A stretch of DNA of 64,000 nucleotides from Asterella californica (GCA_036924285.1 JAYKYS010000018.1:4464001-4528000); one strand, 5' to 3'. Counted from the stretch's first letter, positions 34,244 through 45,829 are shown. Program-made: numbers and translations. Notes: generated by a model not told the origin, from the letters alone.

Positions 34244-37200
34244 ATGGGAACTCGTATCCAAGTTTTTTCTCCTCGGTCGTCGTCGTTTTCAGCCGTCGTT
34301 GCACCGGAGTTCCATGCTTTTGGAGAAGCTCCGAGTTCTTCGTCGAATCATCATCACCATCATATTGTCGTTTCCAGAAAGTCGTCAATACACTTGTGCA
34401 ACACTCGGCTGAAGCAAGTTGTCAGTTCGAGGAAGACTCAGTGGAGAAAATGCAGTTCTGCAGCTTTGAGCGGTGAGTTGGCTGGCTATGGAACTCTTCC
34501 TCCTGGTCAGTCCCAAAATTCTCTCGAATGCTTTCTGCCAAGACCTTCTTCTTCTGGTGGGGTTCAACAGCCAAGGAGGGTTGGGGTTTTGTGCTCTCTG
34601 AATAGTTCTTCGGTTCCTCCTGCTTCTAAGGATTCGAGTTCAGCTCATTCTAACTCGCTGCCTCCTCCTTCCGCGGTTTCTCTGGGAACTCACGGCAGCA
34701 CCTTCAGTAGTGGAACTCAGTCCTTTGTGGACAGTGTGACTACGTCGGAGGGCTCATTCATCGAGAGCGTGACGAGGCCGGAGGAGTTTGATCTGACGGA
34801 AGGAGGCGGGTTTTCCCTCCAAGTCCTCGAGGGTCCGGAAGATCAAAATGGGAATTTGCTGGACCCTGAGTTGCAGGGCATACTTGAAAACATCGCCGAT
34901 ATGCAGAGGCAGAATGAGATGCTCACGGAGCAGATGAAAGAGTTTCAGCAGTTATTGACCAAGACCACAAGATCATTGAACGTCAAAGCGCAGGAAGCGA
35001 AAATTGAGGCCGCAAAGCTGAAAAAGCTCTCCAAGTTGCATCAGCTCGAGGAGATACGCAAAGCCGACGAGGTTCGGAGGAAGGTTCTGGAGGCAAGGAT
35101 TCAAGAAGATTTGAAAGAGAGGACTTCGCTCCAAGATGCGTACCGGAGAAGACGATTCATGGAAGAAGAGGAGGAGTTTGGTCTTGCCCAAGACGGCTCG
35201 GACTCGAATGTGGTGGAACCGAGCTCCTTGAGGGTTGAGGAAGGAGTCCTTCTCCACTATGAGGAAGAGGTGAACGACTCCTCGGGGGAATCAAGTGCAG
35301 ACCGAAGAAACGAAGAGGTTTCGGGTGCTCGTGAGACATTAGAGTGCGTTATCTTGCACCCAGGCGCTCTGTCATGTACAAAGACCGTGATCAAGTCTGA
35401 TCCTGGGGGAAAATCCGCGCAAGTCATGATGGAAACCACAGTCAGTTGTGCAGGGGATGCCTGCTTGCTCACCAGTCTCAACGAGGATGACTATGTGGCT
35501 TTGGCCGTCCAAACATTATCGGACACAGCAAGAGAGCTGAAATCGTCACGGTTTCAAAGGGCGACAGATTCGGACCCGGTTCAGCACAGAAAACACCAAG
35601 AAATTGCAAAGATTCTGGCCACTGGCAGGTCTTGCCTCAGTAACCTCCACCATCTTGTGTGCTTCTCCTTATTGCTTTTAGATTACCTCATAGATAAATC
35701 ATAGATCCCGCCGTCTGGTGCATGAGGATGAAAACTTTTACCGAATCAAAGCCTGAATTTGACCTCAAAGGGATGAGGTGGATGAGTTGAACTGGAGCCA
35801 CTTTTTGCTCACGTTGCAGTCTTGATCTTGAAATTAGGATCTTAGTTTCAACCTCGTTCAAGGGATGCAGTCTAGTATTTGATCTCCGCTTCTCATTTTG
35901 TTGACGATGACGTGGACGTCGTTTGACAGGATTGTGAAAGCTCGTCCGATGGAGCCTCCGAGCAAGTTCGGACATGAGAGTTTTGTTGTTCGGTTGCTGA
36001 ACAAGCAAACTGGCCAGAAGGTGTGCTTTGCTGCAAACTGTTTTCCTCGTAGGATATATGCAAAAGCTGTGCAGACAGATTGGTGATTAAATGGAAGCTG
36101 TGAGTGTTGTTTGGAGGAGGGAAGTGCTGGGAATGTGTGTATGAAGCACGTATGACTGTAGTTTGCAAGTTAAAGACTCCACTTCCTGCAGTGCATGAGA
36201 TCGTGTTGCCTTAAGACATGACTCCTGTTTCCGGCATTTGCAGACTGATGCTATGTGCAAGCCAGGGATCGAGGGACATGCTGATGGGTGGCATCGTGCA
36301 GCCATAGAGTTAGTAGCCTATGAGCTGAATTTGATGCTGGGAATGGACTACGTTCCACCTGTAAGTACTAGTTTTTGCTGCTTCGCTTGGCTTGGGATGT
36401 TCATCATATCTCAGTCTTTACCTGTTCGCTCCCTGCTGCGATGGATATACTAGTCAACAGTCACAGTTAGAGGAGAACAGACTAACGTTGTGGTTGAAAA
36501 TGTGATATTGCAGGTAGCCTATAGATCTGGTGGAATGGACGTAAATTATAAACATTACAACGACGGAGCTTTTGTATACTATGTACCAAACACGGTGCCT
36601 TTGAGGAAAGTCCCAGCTACAAAGTGGGGTGTGTCAGTGGCCATGCTGTTGAGTGACACGAGAATATTGGATGTCCTTCTCAACAACTCAGATCGACACC
36701 ATGGTCACTTTCTCTTCGGAGAACATTGGGCAGATGGAAAGATGAGGCCAGTGTTAATTGATCATGCGGCGGGTTTCAGAAAAGTAAGTTTGCAGTTGGT
36801 AACCAGACTTTCGTTCTTGACTTCTATACTACTCTTGACAGTGTCGATGTTGCTGAACTCTGTTTCCTGTCCCCATTGTCGTTCATGAGCAGGAAGCAGT
36901 AGTGAAAATGGACCATGAGAACGCTTTCCAAACAGGACCAGTACGGTGTGTGTCATCCAAAACCTATCTAAGGTTACGATTTCTAGAGAGGCAAGTAATC
37001 GAAAACAAGTTCAAAGGCATATTGTCATCCGAGGAGGTGAACAAGATGATGCAACGTCGTGACATGGTACGGTTTTCTAGCTGAGCTTGAAATTTTACGA
37101 TTAAAGTTAGCTCTTTTTCTATCACGTGAACGCCTACCTGATTATGGACTCTCCAGTGTTGATACTTCGTTTGATCTGGTTGTGTTTATGTGTGCAGATT

Positions 37201-37263
37201 CTATCTTACTTAGACAGTCTGGTTGCCGAAAGAGGTTACCATAAAACTGTCATCGAAACTTAA
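34244..37263 (+). CDS. Coiled-coil protein with PI3/4-kinase or FAM20-like catalytic domain, 700 aa
   Basis: Six exons join cleanly by frame and GT/AG: 34244-35628, 35930-36020, 36244-36360, 36514-36783, 36893-37066, 37198-37263. The start is the first ATG after an in-frame TGA. Residues 1-85 are Ser/Arg/His-rich with very few acids, as in plastid transit peptides (an inference). Residues about 205-320 form a charged coiled coil (NEMLTEQMKEFQQLL, AKIEAAKLKKLSKLHQLEEI). From about 470 comes the catalytic part: a possible ATP lysine in CKPGIEGHADGWHRA (K498), then LGMDYVPP, then NNSDRHHGHFLFGEHW (D591 as catalytic Asp) and LIDHAAGF (D614 as metal Asp). D-R-H-x-G-N/H and I-D-H/N motifs are shared by PI3/4-kinases, FAM20C and HipA-type kinases. 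Substrate cannot be told: lipid, protein or sugar are all possible. Ends in AERGYHKTVIET. I do not recognise a named gene. Confidence 0.8.
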
Positions 37264-37497
37264 AGAACAGAGAAGAAACTGTCACATAGTATCACTCCTT
37301 GTCATGTTGTAAAGTATGCAGTAGCTATCATGCTCACATATCGATCATACCAAGTTAGAATGATTCTACCAGATTCAGGATGGAATCAGTGTACAGGCTA
37401 TTTTGGGCCATCATAGAAGGCCCTGTATCATCGATAATAAACCAGACAGCACCACTTATTCCTCACTGCAAAGTGATTAGTCAGGCCTCTGTCTGTG

Positions 37498-37721
37498 TCA
37501 TAAATCTCACTTCTGGAAATCATCATCTGGTCTGCGGCAGCTAGAGCCTATCGAGAGTCAGATCGCTACTGACTGATCTCGTCTGATGATGATTTCCAGA
37601 AGTGAGAGTTATGAGCTAGAGAATGTGGATTTACTCTCTAAGAAAAGTTGTGGTAGATTTACGTGAGAGAATTGTTTTCGTCGCAGATCGAGATGATGAT
37701 TTCCAGAAGTGAGATTTATGA
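37498..37721. repeat. 30-bp inverted repeat with extra direct copy, 3' of kinase gene
   Basis: The 30-mer at 37498-37527 (centre CACTTCTGGAAATC) recurs inverted at 37585-37614 with one mismatch and at 37692-37721 with none. The two inverted copies are in direct orientation 107 bp apart, and their similarity continues into GAG(C/A)TAGAG. The region lies 235 bp after the kinase stop codon, so it may be in the 3' UTR. A transcript could fold into a long hairpin. Confidence 0.8.
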
Positions 37722-39156
37722 GATAGAGGACGTGAAGCAAGTTGGCATTAGTCCTAGTCAGTATTCAGAACCGTTCATCAACGATAACTTATACACTGTT
37801 CTCACTAGGAAGTTTACAAAGCTCAAGTTCCTTATATGCCAACTGTATACTGTATTAACGAAGCTGCTCCGGAAGAATGAATTGCGCTGGGTAAACCAGC
37901 AATCAGTTGTTTTACAAACGGACGAAAGCTTAGTAGCGTAGTTGAATTTGGAGGGACTTTACTATTAGTTTTGGAAAAAGTTCGGTATTAGAACATTAAC
38001 ACATGCACGCATATATCTCCAACGCCAGAGAGAACAACAACAGTCAACAACAGAGAGAAAAAATTCAAGTTCTGGGGAAAATTTGAGAGAAGGAAAAGGA
38101 AAAGGAAAAAGTTCCTCTTACGGTCTTTGACCTCGTCTGGGTAACTTTTACAGGTATTTGGACACGAATCCCAAAAGCACCATGAACGCTGAAAGTGCAT
38201 GCTAGATCTACATCGTACACTGAAAACTCAAAGTGCACTTGCGGAGCCGAAGCGAAAATGGACAAGTGTCAGTCGGATGTCGGATGCAATGCACTCTTCC
38301 TTCACTATCGCAGACATGCATATTGTCCGTTTGGACATCTTCATCATCAGCCGAGCATGCATATAATTCACCTCATCCATGTTCTGACATACTGAGTTTA
38401 CGAACAAACCCAGTTTATAACCTAACCTTTCCGGTTAGGTTAGATAAACAAATATATTATATTTTTTTCTGGTTATATTTTTTATATAAAAGATGAGCAT
38501 TTTACATTTTTCGGATACAGGTTTATGATCCCAGAAGTCAAGTGCAACCAAGGAGTCTTCTGACCCTTAGGCATGGAGGCATGGACCTCGCCGGTATCGC
38601 CTACAGTCTGTAGCACTTTGTCTGACCATCCAGGGCCAGTTAAACAAAGGTAATTTTCCTTTTTACAGAATTTTAACTTTGGAAAATTGTATAATAATTC
38701 GATTTTAACTTATATCCGGTTCGTATATCATTTCACTCAGCCAGTTTACATAGAATGCAAAACATATATTGGACAATTTGTGAAGGCCCAGATAAGCTTA
38801 ATACCAGAAGTGTCAACGTGATTGTCGATTTCCCCTTGCTTACACGATGATCCATCTCCCAAACATATGGACTGAAGGGTTAATGGTTTTCCAAACTCTT
38901 GTCATTCAAATGGGTGCTGCTTTATTCTCATTTCAGACAAGGTTCTCCTCTTTCCCACAATTTCTATTCATTCATCTTTCTTCCTCTGGAACAAACCAAA
39001 CAGATTAGCAAACTTTCAAACTTTTGCAGGAAAAAACATTCCGACACACTTCTGGCTAGGTATCGAGCCCTTGACCTCACGCCAGTAAGACAACGGTAGG
39101 GTTAGGGTTTAGGGTAAATTATCCTAAACCCAATGCGCTATCGTCCCGGAGACTAT
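37722..39156. other. No gene seen; small hairpin, telomere-like tract
   Basis: TAACCTAACC and its complement form a 10-bp hairpin with a 5-nt loop at 38418-38442. Near 39098-39130, GGGTTAGGGTTTAGGG ... CCTAAACCC is a very short telomere-like inverted tract. A GGCTCGATACC B-box-like site on the minus strand near 39062 may mark another old SINE. Nothing here codes convincingly for protein. Confidence 0.4.
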
Positions 39157-39166
39157 ATATGAGAAC

Positions 39167-39326
39167 GTACCCTCTAGTGGCTTCACATTTTGGCAAATTA
39201 ATGCCCTCTTCGCATGTGTGACATCAATCCACACGGTCTGTACGGTGCCGTCAAACACAATTCACTGCACGCAGTCGGAGGGCAGTCGGAGAACAATCGC
39301 AGTCGGAGGGCAGTCCGGGAAGTGGA
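39167..39326 (+). repeat. MULE left terminal inverted repeat
   Basis: Matches the reverse complement of 45685-45829 almost throughout. It differs by a roughly 26-bp internal insertion that repeats AGTCGGAGGGCAGTC, so this end has two to three copies of that motif. It continues inward into a CCGTCCGTCCG-rich subterminal stretch to about 39480. Confidence 0.88.
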
Positions 39327-39667
39327 AATATAGTCGAAATAGAACTGCAGTTCCTCCGTCCAGACAGACTTTGCGATCCGCTCTGTCCCCCGAGTCCGTC
39401 CGTCCGCTCGTCCACTTCCTCCGTCCGTTCGTGAGCTCCCTCCCTCCGTTCGTCAGTTCCTTCCCTCCCGTCTCACGCTCAGAGATTTGAAATTTTCAGA
39501 TGCAGGAAACCTCACTCATCTTTGACGCAAGAAGAGGATAGAACGCTTGAGGTCCGCGAGGGGTCCGTTTCACGCATCGAAGTCCATCGAAGGAAGCAGT
39601 GGAGATGCTTGCTGACGATAGGGTAATATCGCATTGAGTCGAAGTCAAGCAGTGGAGGTGCGAGACA

Positions 39668-40075
39668 ATGGAGGGCGCTGCGAGAGACACTGGAGGGTCC
39701 TTGTCAAATACATCAGTGACGGTAGTGTCTGCTGACGATGATGAGAACTGTCCGCCTTGCAGAAAATATCATTGGCGAAGTCATGAAGGTGACAGTGTGT
39801 ACTGCGCTGTTAGTGAAATGCAAGGTGTTGTCGGGAAGCTCATGAATCTATCGAACGTGTTAACTGAGCTAACACTCGACGCATCAAATTTTGAGTACAT
39901 GCACCAATGGTGTTCACAGTTAGTGCAAAACGCTAAGAACGATGCATTAGATTGCAAAAAGTATCTGCTTAGACTACATTCGCGAGTCGAGGAGCTATTT
40001 CCTATTGTTCCGATGGACCTTCACAATGGTGGTTCATCCGACTATAGTAGTAGTCTCGACTCAGACGATTTATAG
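39668..40075 (+). CDS. 135-aa ORF inside the MULE, convergent to the transposase
   Basis: An intact frame from ATG to TAG. It reads MEGAARDTGGSL, then a cluster with possible metal ligands (ENCPPCRKYHWRSH, YCAVSEM), then a helical middle (LMNLSNVLTELTLDAS), a Cys at QWCSQLVQNAK, and an acidic Ser/Asp tail (SSSLDSDDL). It starts about 340 bp inside the left end and points toward the transposase, the same arrangement as mudrB relative to mudrA in maize MuDR. I see no sequence match to MURB and do not recognise a family. It may be an accessory protein, a captured host fragment, or the first exon of a longer spliced gene. Confidence 0.5.
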   Translation: MEGAARDTGGSLSNTSVTVVSADDDENCPPCRKYHWRSHEGDSVYCAVSEMQGVVGKLMNLSNVLTELTLDASNFEYMHQWCSQLVQNAKNDALDCKKYLLRLHSRVEELFPIVPMDLHNGGSSDYSSSLDSDDL

Positions 40076-41958
40076 TATGTATCAGTATATCTTCGATGTG
40101 AAATTTTACTGCTTGTCACCCTCACTGTACATTTATTCACCAGAGCAAGAGAGTTGGCTAATTACTATCGAGAATCTATATAGAGTAGTGAGAATAGAGT
40201 AGACATAATCGCAAATGCCCTTCAACATGTTGTTGACAACAGTCGGGCAAGAACGATGGTGGTGTGGTGGAACGACAAGAAATTGAAAGCCAATTCAGAG
40301 ATCGGAAGGAGAGAGTGGGACGATGAGATTAGCGGCATGACGGGTGAGCAGCTCGGAGGAGCGTGAGGTTCTCGTAGAGAACGAAACAACGGAAGCGTGG
40401 CCTAGAATGATTCAGATTCTTTTTTGAATGTATATTCTGGTCACGAGTAGGAAGAACTGGCACTATAGCGATGGTGACGTGGATGGTAATAGATATAGTA
40501 GATCAAGTATTCAGTTTTTCGATTTCGAGTATTGAGAGTACTATTTTCAGTTTTCACTCGATAACTTTCCGACTTTATTTTTCTAAACCTTCAGAATCAC
40601 ATTCTCAACATGAACTCAGTACTGTATCTGCAGAAACTCCCTGAGCATTGGACAGACTGTTTCATGAGTTCGTGGACTGTAGTAGACGATGTAGGCATTG
40701 CTTGAATACGATGTAGGCATTGTTTGAATACTATAAACTTCTCTTGTTCCCAAAGCTCTCATTGTATGACGTCAAAGCTCGTATACGCCAATCGCACTAT
40801 CACCGAGTCCTTCCTCCTTTATATGTAGCTGTACTTACTTTGCGCAGCCAGTCTATTTCATGGTGTGCATTCACTTCAGTGGAGAAACTATTAGTCTCTG
40901 ACATCAAGATTTAAAGTGCGCTAACATCAGTGACCTGCGATGCGGTAGAATAGTTGATCGCGACGAGTTCGAGTCAGCTGCAGAGTCAGTCAGCTTCTGT
41001 CAAAAGAAAGACTAGGACTAGGATTCAGAAGTCGCTATGGTATGACCAGATCTACATTATACGACCACATCTATTTGATCGAGTCCAGACGCAGATTCTA
41101 AAAACTTACTATACTGACCCAGCTTATGACTCCAAATGGCTTCTCTTTTCTACTGCGGATCGCCAGTGTTTGTTCTGCCCATGGTGCTGCAACAGTTCAA
41201 GTTCCTCCGTCTGCCAACCTTATTATAAAGGGAACTGGAGAGGTAACTTGCATGAAGGAAAAAACAAGAAGCGCCGCTCATCTTCCTATAAGGCTTCACC
41301 GATGCGAGCTGAAGTCCGAAAAGCATCCACTGAACGATCTAGCCGTAAAGTGTATTCTGAAGATAGATGTCTTCCATATACTGCCTGGCCTCAATAGTCT
41401 GCCATGTCAAACCTAGTACGTAGGAACGGCAGTTATGTACTCATTTCTAGCTATACTTTTCTCGAGGAAGAGCAGAAAGAAGTCAAACGAACACAAGTCG
41501 GAAACAGAAACCGGTTCATACAATTCCCAATCAAGAGTCTCCTCTACTTCTGCTATATCTTGAAATTGTCACTGAATCGGTCGAACCGGAGCTCCCCGAT
41601 ATTCAAACGTACTCTAGGTTCAATGAGGTGTACTACAAACAATATATTACGTAAGTATGAAGAGCCTAAAACCTTCACCCTTGCAGGAGTTGAACCTGCC
41701 ACGGCTTCACCGGTTGAAGCCAAAGGTGTCCCCCCAACCCCTCTCCCCCCCTCCCCAACCACCTTACTCAACAAGTTGCGAGAATGAAACAACCAAAAGT
41801 ATTTACGAAATTTACAAAAACATCAAGTATGCAAAATTATCGAAGCACATCAGCTGGACCTGCAGTGGTGAATGTGGCTTACTGCGTTGTAGATCGCAAT
41901 GCACGATAGCACTCATCCAACCTTCTCTCGCATGCTGCAATGCACTTATCAACGCGAG
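40076..41958. other. MULE interior between convergent genes
   Basis: No clear gene. A plus-strand stretch at about 41126-41416 (VQVPPSANLIIKGTGEV) reads like protein but has no start context and no domain. The tRNA-like foldback lies at 41676-41728. A direct repeat GATGTAGGCATTG(C/T)TTGAATAC occurs twice near 40690-40731. Confidence 0.4.
41676..41728 (-). ncRNA. tRNA-like foldback with canonical T-arm
   Basis: On the minus strand CACCTTT (41728-41722) can pair with AAGGGTG (41682-41676), 7 bp including one G-U. Inside lie a 7-bp hairpin GGCTTCA/TGAAGCC with a 5-nt loop and a perfect T-arm GCAGG-TTCAACT-CCTGC (41699-41683), whose loop contains the B box GGTTCAACTCC. There is no room for a normal D plus anticodon arm (53 nt in all), so it is not a tRNA gene. 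It could be a SINE head or a tRNA fragment caught by the MULE. Confidence 0.45.
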
Positions 41959-44382
41959 TTAAGAATATAATATTATCCCCTTTTCCACTAGACCGTGCAT
42001 TCTTCTGAGAACGGAATGAACAAATATATTGTCTACGTCCTCATCGGTTAGTTCGTTAACTTGCACAGCCTCACATACCTCAGTAGTATCTTCCCAAGGA
42101 ATGTTTTCTCTAGAGATGGTGATATGAGAGAATAACGTCCCTGTTTCACCGAATTGAATCAACGGATATTCATGCCTTCTAGTAGTATGCTTGAAGTCTG
42201 GGAAGTCAGCATTCTGTGCACGATGCATATGAACTAGATGTTTACACAAAAAATATGGATCATTCAAAAATGAGGCACAACTGCAACTGCAACCCACTTG
42301 TCAGCTGAAACCTCCAACCTAGACATATAATCAGAAGTGACTTTCGCATCTGCACACTTGCGCCACATCACGATAAAATCTCTCCACCACGAAGAAAAAT
42401 ATCGCCCTTTCTCCATTTGGACCACCTGAATCTGCAAATCGGCCACTAGAGTACCTGCAAGAATCCCACACAACTTGTCCTGACGCGGACGATTACAACT
42501 GTACTTGTAATCATATTTGAGCTTCCTCCAGTGAGATTCAATAATATTTGTGGTTCGTGATAAACATAACACGGGTTTTGCTGACCGAGCGAACAATAAC
42601 CATTTCTCAAGACAATATCATTCATTCCAGATATAAGCCCACAGGTGGATCAGTCCTCGACTATGACACCATATGTAAGCCTCTTGCACACTGTTAATAT
42701 AATGTGTGTGAGCAGAATAGAAAGTGTTGGGTCCTAGTGGAATGAGAGCATGCACGTTAAAATGTTTAGTAAACCATCCTATCACCTCTCGCCTACAATC
42801 TAACGGGACAATGCGCTCGAGAATGATATCTGTACGCAGTATCCACAAAGGATCTACAAACTCAAACACAGAAGAAGCAGCATGAGCATCGTAAAAAGAA
42901 ACAGTTCGCTTTACCTATCTAATGCGAGTCTCCACCGCAGCTTGAGCATGTCGTAAACAGAGTTGCACATAACTTCTAGAGAAGACAATTTGTAAAGCCT
43001 TAATTTGATCCATGTCTTTGTCACACAAAAAATTGTAGGTTTCAGATCTAAACCGAATACTACCTCAAACCATTTCACTAACATGTTGCATCGCATGCGT
43101 TCTCCATCGCTCTGAGAACCCACTGCCTTATCCTTCTCGTTATATTTCCTTGAATAAAACATATACTTCAAAGGTAAGCCGAAACCGCTTACAATTGCAT
43201 TCAAGGCAAACAACTCGAAGCGAACGGCATTCGTCTTGAAAGTACTGTCAATAATAACCTCTGTCACAGTAGCCCGCTGTTCAAAGAATGAAGTGACAAA
43301 TGCCAACACACTACATGATTCGTCATTAACGTACAAAATCAACCGAAATCCATTGGCGCTATACTTCTCACTGCTCATCAACCCGTTAGCACTTGATAGT
43401 TGATCTGTTACATTCCGAATGTATGTTCGTGACAAAATAGTTGAAATATGATAGTTTACTTGGCTTGCAGTGACCAGGGTCGGATCTATCACACGCTCCA
43501 TGTGCTCGATATAGCTCAGGTTTTCTCAATTATGAGTGTACCGACTTCTTAAGGTATAGCAATGCAGCAGCTGGGATCGTGGAGTCCCGGAATGTATGTT
43601 TCTCATGGTCACAGAGATGTTGTATCAACAACAGACATTCTTTTCTTTCGACATAAATGTTCACTTTGACCGAACCTCTACAGAGAAAACGTTCAATTGC
43701 TTTCCGTTTTCCGAGTTGCCTCTGCACGGAACTAACACCGGAGGGCTTACAAGTTGCACGGTCATCTCTCGATGCACATCAAAATGATGAATCTACAAAC
43801 AAGTAGACTAGTTACAGAACAACGAACATATTGTACTCTCCAATAATACCCAGACCCACACTCTAGTTCAGTTTTGATTTGACTATTCAAAAACACAAGA
43901 AACCTCCTCTCTACGTTGACCCTATCGTCAGCAGCTTGCAAAAAGTCACGGCCTAACCCAGCAAACATCAAAGAGTCTTCATCGAGAATAATTCTAATTT
44001 GCATCAGCACTGCACCTCGATGAACCGAATCACTCTCATCAAAAATCTCGATGAAAACATCGAATAGGTTATCAACTCCGCAATCTAAGCTATCGATCGG
44101 CTCAAAATTCTCGTCCACGTCTAATGCACCGGCATCTCGATCCCTTATGTCAGATCGAACACCCTTACCATTACAATCATTACACCGTTTAAAGATCCTT
44201 AATCCAAGCGGATTGACTACATTGCGTTCACGCGTGAACATCTTCAACGGCAATGTCTGGTTACATCGAGTATATGTAGCAACGTCTTCACGTTTCTCAG
44301 CCATAACTACTCCAGATTTTCTAACAACAAGCCCAATCGATTTTCTAGCAACAAGCGAATCCTTAATAGTATAATCATGCAC
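41959..44382 (-). pseudogene. MULE transposase, degraded
   Basis: Read on the minus strand in segments. 44382-43762 has an N-terminal Cys pair region (RCNQTLPLKMF ... FKRCNDC) and an acidic stretch. 43727-43530 gives RKAIERFLCRGSVKVNI and HLCDHEKH. 43501-42911 gives the MULE core with DSTFKTN (first catalytic Asp) and YMFYSRKYNEKDKA. 42869-42618 gives FVDPLWILRTD. 42596-42264 gives TTNIIESHWRKLKYDY. 42297-41959 gives the SWIM zinc finger CSCASFLNDPYFLCKHLVH. The second catalytic Asp region (FCVTKTWIKLRL) appears to lack the Asp. An in-frame TGA sits at 42618-42620, and frame changes lie near 42270, 42900 and 43500-43760. Short introns could explain some but not all of these. It would once have catalysed cut-and-paste transposition. 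Confidence 0.78.
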
Positions 44383-44921
44383 TGAAAGCGAGAAAGAATC
44401 AAAAACCTACCTCAGCAGCAATCTCATCTGCTCTTTCTCTGATCGCGTCGCCCTCCAATCGCTCTTCAATCACCTCTCCTCTTTCGCTCGAAGAAGATCT
44501 TAAAGCCCTCGATCGAGCACTAGAGAGGATTCGCTGGAGCATTCTCTTCAAGCGGCGACAGAGCGTTAGACACGAGAATGAGAGCCGTAACAATCGCACG
44601 ACCACTACAGAACGAGAGCGAGCTCGCAGCGGCACGAGAACGACAGCCGTAGCACTAAACACTAAATCCCTAAACACGTCAACGAGAGTCACAACAGCGA
44701 TTGCAACGGCACGAGAAATTCAAGAACGAGAGAAGGAGAGAGCGGGAGAGCAAAAGGTACGAAAATGAGAGAACTAGAGAGCGGGAGAGCCAGAGGCATG
44801 ACAACGAGAGAACGACAGCCGCAGCAGCGATTGCAGCGGCACTTGAAATTCAAGAACGGGAGGACGGGAGGCACGACTACGAGACAACGACAGAGCGAGA
44901 GAGCGGGAGGCACGAGAACGA

Positions 44922-45197
44922 GAGAACGAGATAACTCGAGAACGGGAGGACAGGCACGAGATCAAGAGGACGAGAGAGCGCGAGAGGCAAGAGAACGAGA
45001 TAACTCGAGAACGGGAGGATAGACACGAGATCAAGAGGACGAGAGAGCGGGAGAGGCAAGAGAACGAGATAACTCGAGAACGAGAAGACAGGCACGAGAT
45101 CAAGAGGACGAGAGAGCGGGAGAGACAAGAGAACGAGATAACTCGAGAACGGGAGGACAGACAAGAGATCAAGAGGACGAGAGAGCGGGAGAGACAA
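44922..45197. repeat. 69-bp tandem repeat x 4
   Basis: Units start exactly at 44922, 44991, 45060 and 45129 with GAGAACGAGATAACTCGAG and differ by a few bases. They sit in an 850-bp purine-rich (GA/CGAGA) stretch, 44690-45540, inside the right half of the MULE. The unit length is a multiple of three, so long open frames run through it on both strands; these are artefacts. Confidence 0.9.
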
Positions 45198-45684
45198 GAG
45201 AACTCTCGAATGAGAGCGGCAGAACCGATTGCAGCAGCGATTGCAGCAGCACGGCACGAGAACGGCACAAGAACGAGAACCGCAATACCAATTGCACGAG
45301 AAGGAGAGAACGAGAGCCGCAGCAATCACACGAGAACGCGAGAGAACGAGGCCCGCAGTAATGACACGAGAACGATAGAACGAGAGCCGCAGCATGCACG
45401 AGAACGCGAGAACAGTGAGAACGAGAGTCGCACAAGAACGAGAACGAGAGAGCAGGAGCATGGACGCGAAGAGCGGCACGAGAGCGAGCTCGTACACGAC
45501 AACGAGGGGTCTGCGACCGGTGCGCGTCGTTAGTCGAGAAGAGAGCAATAGATCGAGAGGTGGACGAGACCGCAACGGTCATGTCAGCTGAACGGACGGA
45601 CCGAGGGACGGGACGAGACGAGACGACCGACGGACGGGATGGAATCCAATTTCGTCCCGGTAGTCTTGCCGCAACGGTCACAGA

Positions 45685-45829
45685 TCGGAGTTTCCCGGAC
45701 TGCCCTCCGACTGCCCTCCGACTACGTGCAGTGAATTGTGTTTGACGGCACCGTACAGACCGTGTGGATTGATGTCACGCATGCGAAGAGGGCATTAATT
45801 TGTCAAAATGTGAAGCCACTAGTGGGTCC
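45685..45829 (-). repeat. MULE right terminal inverted repeat
   Basis: The reverse complement matches 39167-39326 from (G/T)ACCC(A/T)CTAGTGGCTTCAC to GGGCAGTCCGGGAA. It carries two copies of the CGGAGGGCAGT motif where the left end has three. Confidence 0.88.

Noticed and set aside
35625..35704. Single-exon end of the 486-codon ORF (LLLDYLIDKS)
   Set aside because: A GT donor at 35629 joins in frame to the kinase exons; the last 25 codons are intron read-through.
36021..36086. Extension of kinase exon 2 to VCFAANCFPRR
   Set aside because: Using the donor at 36021 keeps phase and places CKPGIEGHADGW directly after NKQTGQK, as the fold expects; the extension adds unrelated residues before a stop.
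38418..38442. 10-bp hairpin TAACCTAACC
   Set aside because: Short, AT-rich surroundings, and no transcript or repeat family to attach it to.
40954..41416. Overlapping ORFs of 147 and 96 codons in the MULE interior
   Set aside because: Two frames overlap, neither shows a domain or good start; possibly an old captured fragment but not supportable as a gene.
44774..45575. Long Ser/Arg/Leu-rich ORFs on both strands (up to 232 codons)
   Set aside because: They run through the 69-bp tandem repeat and GA-rich DNA; the unit length is a multiple of three, which opens frames without coding meaning.
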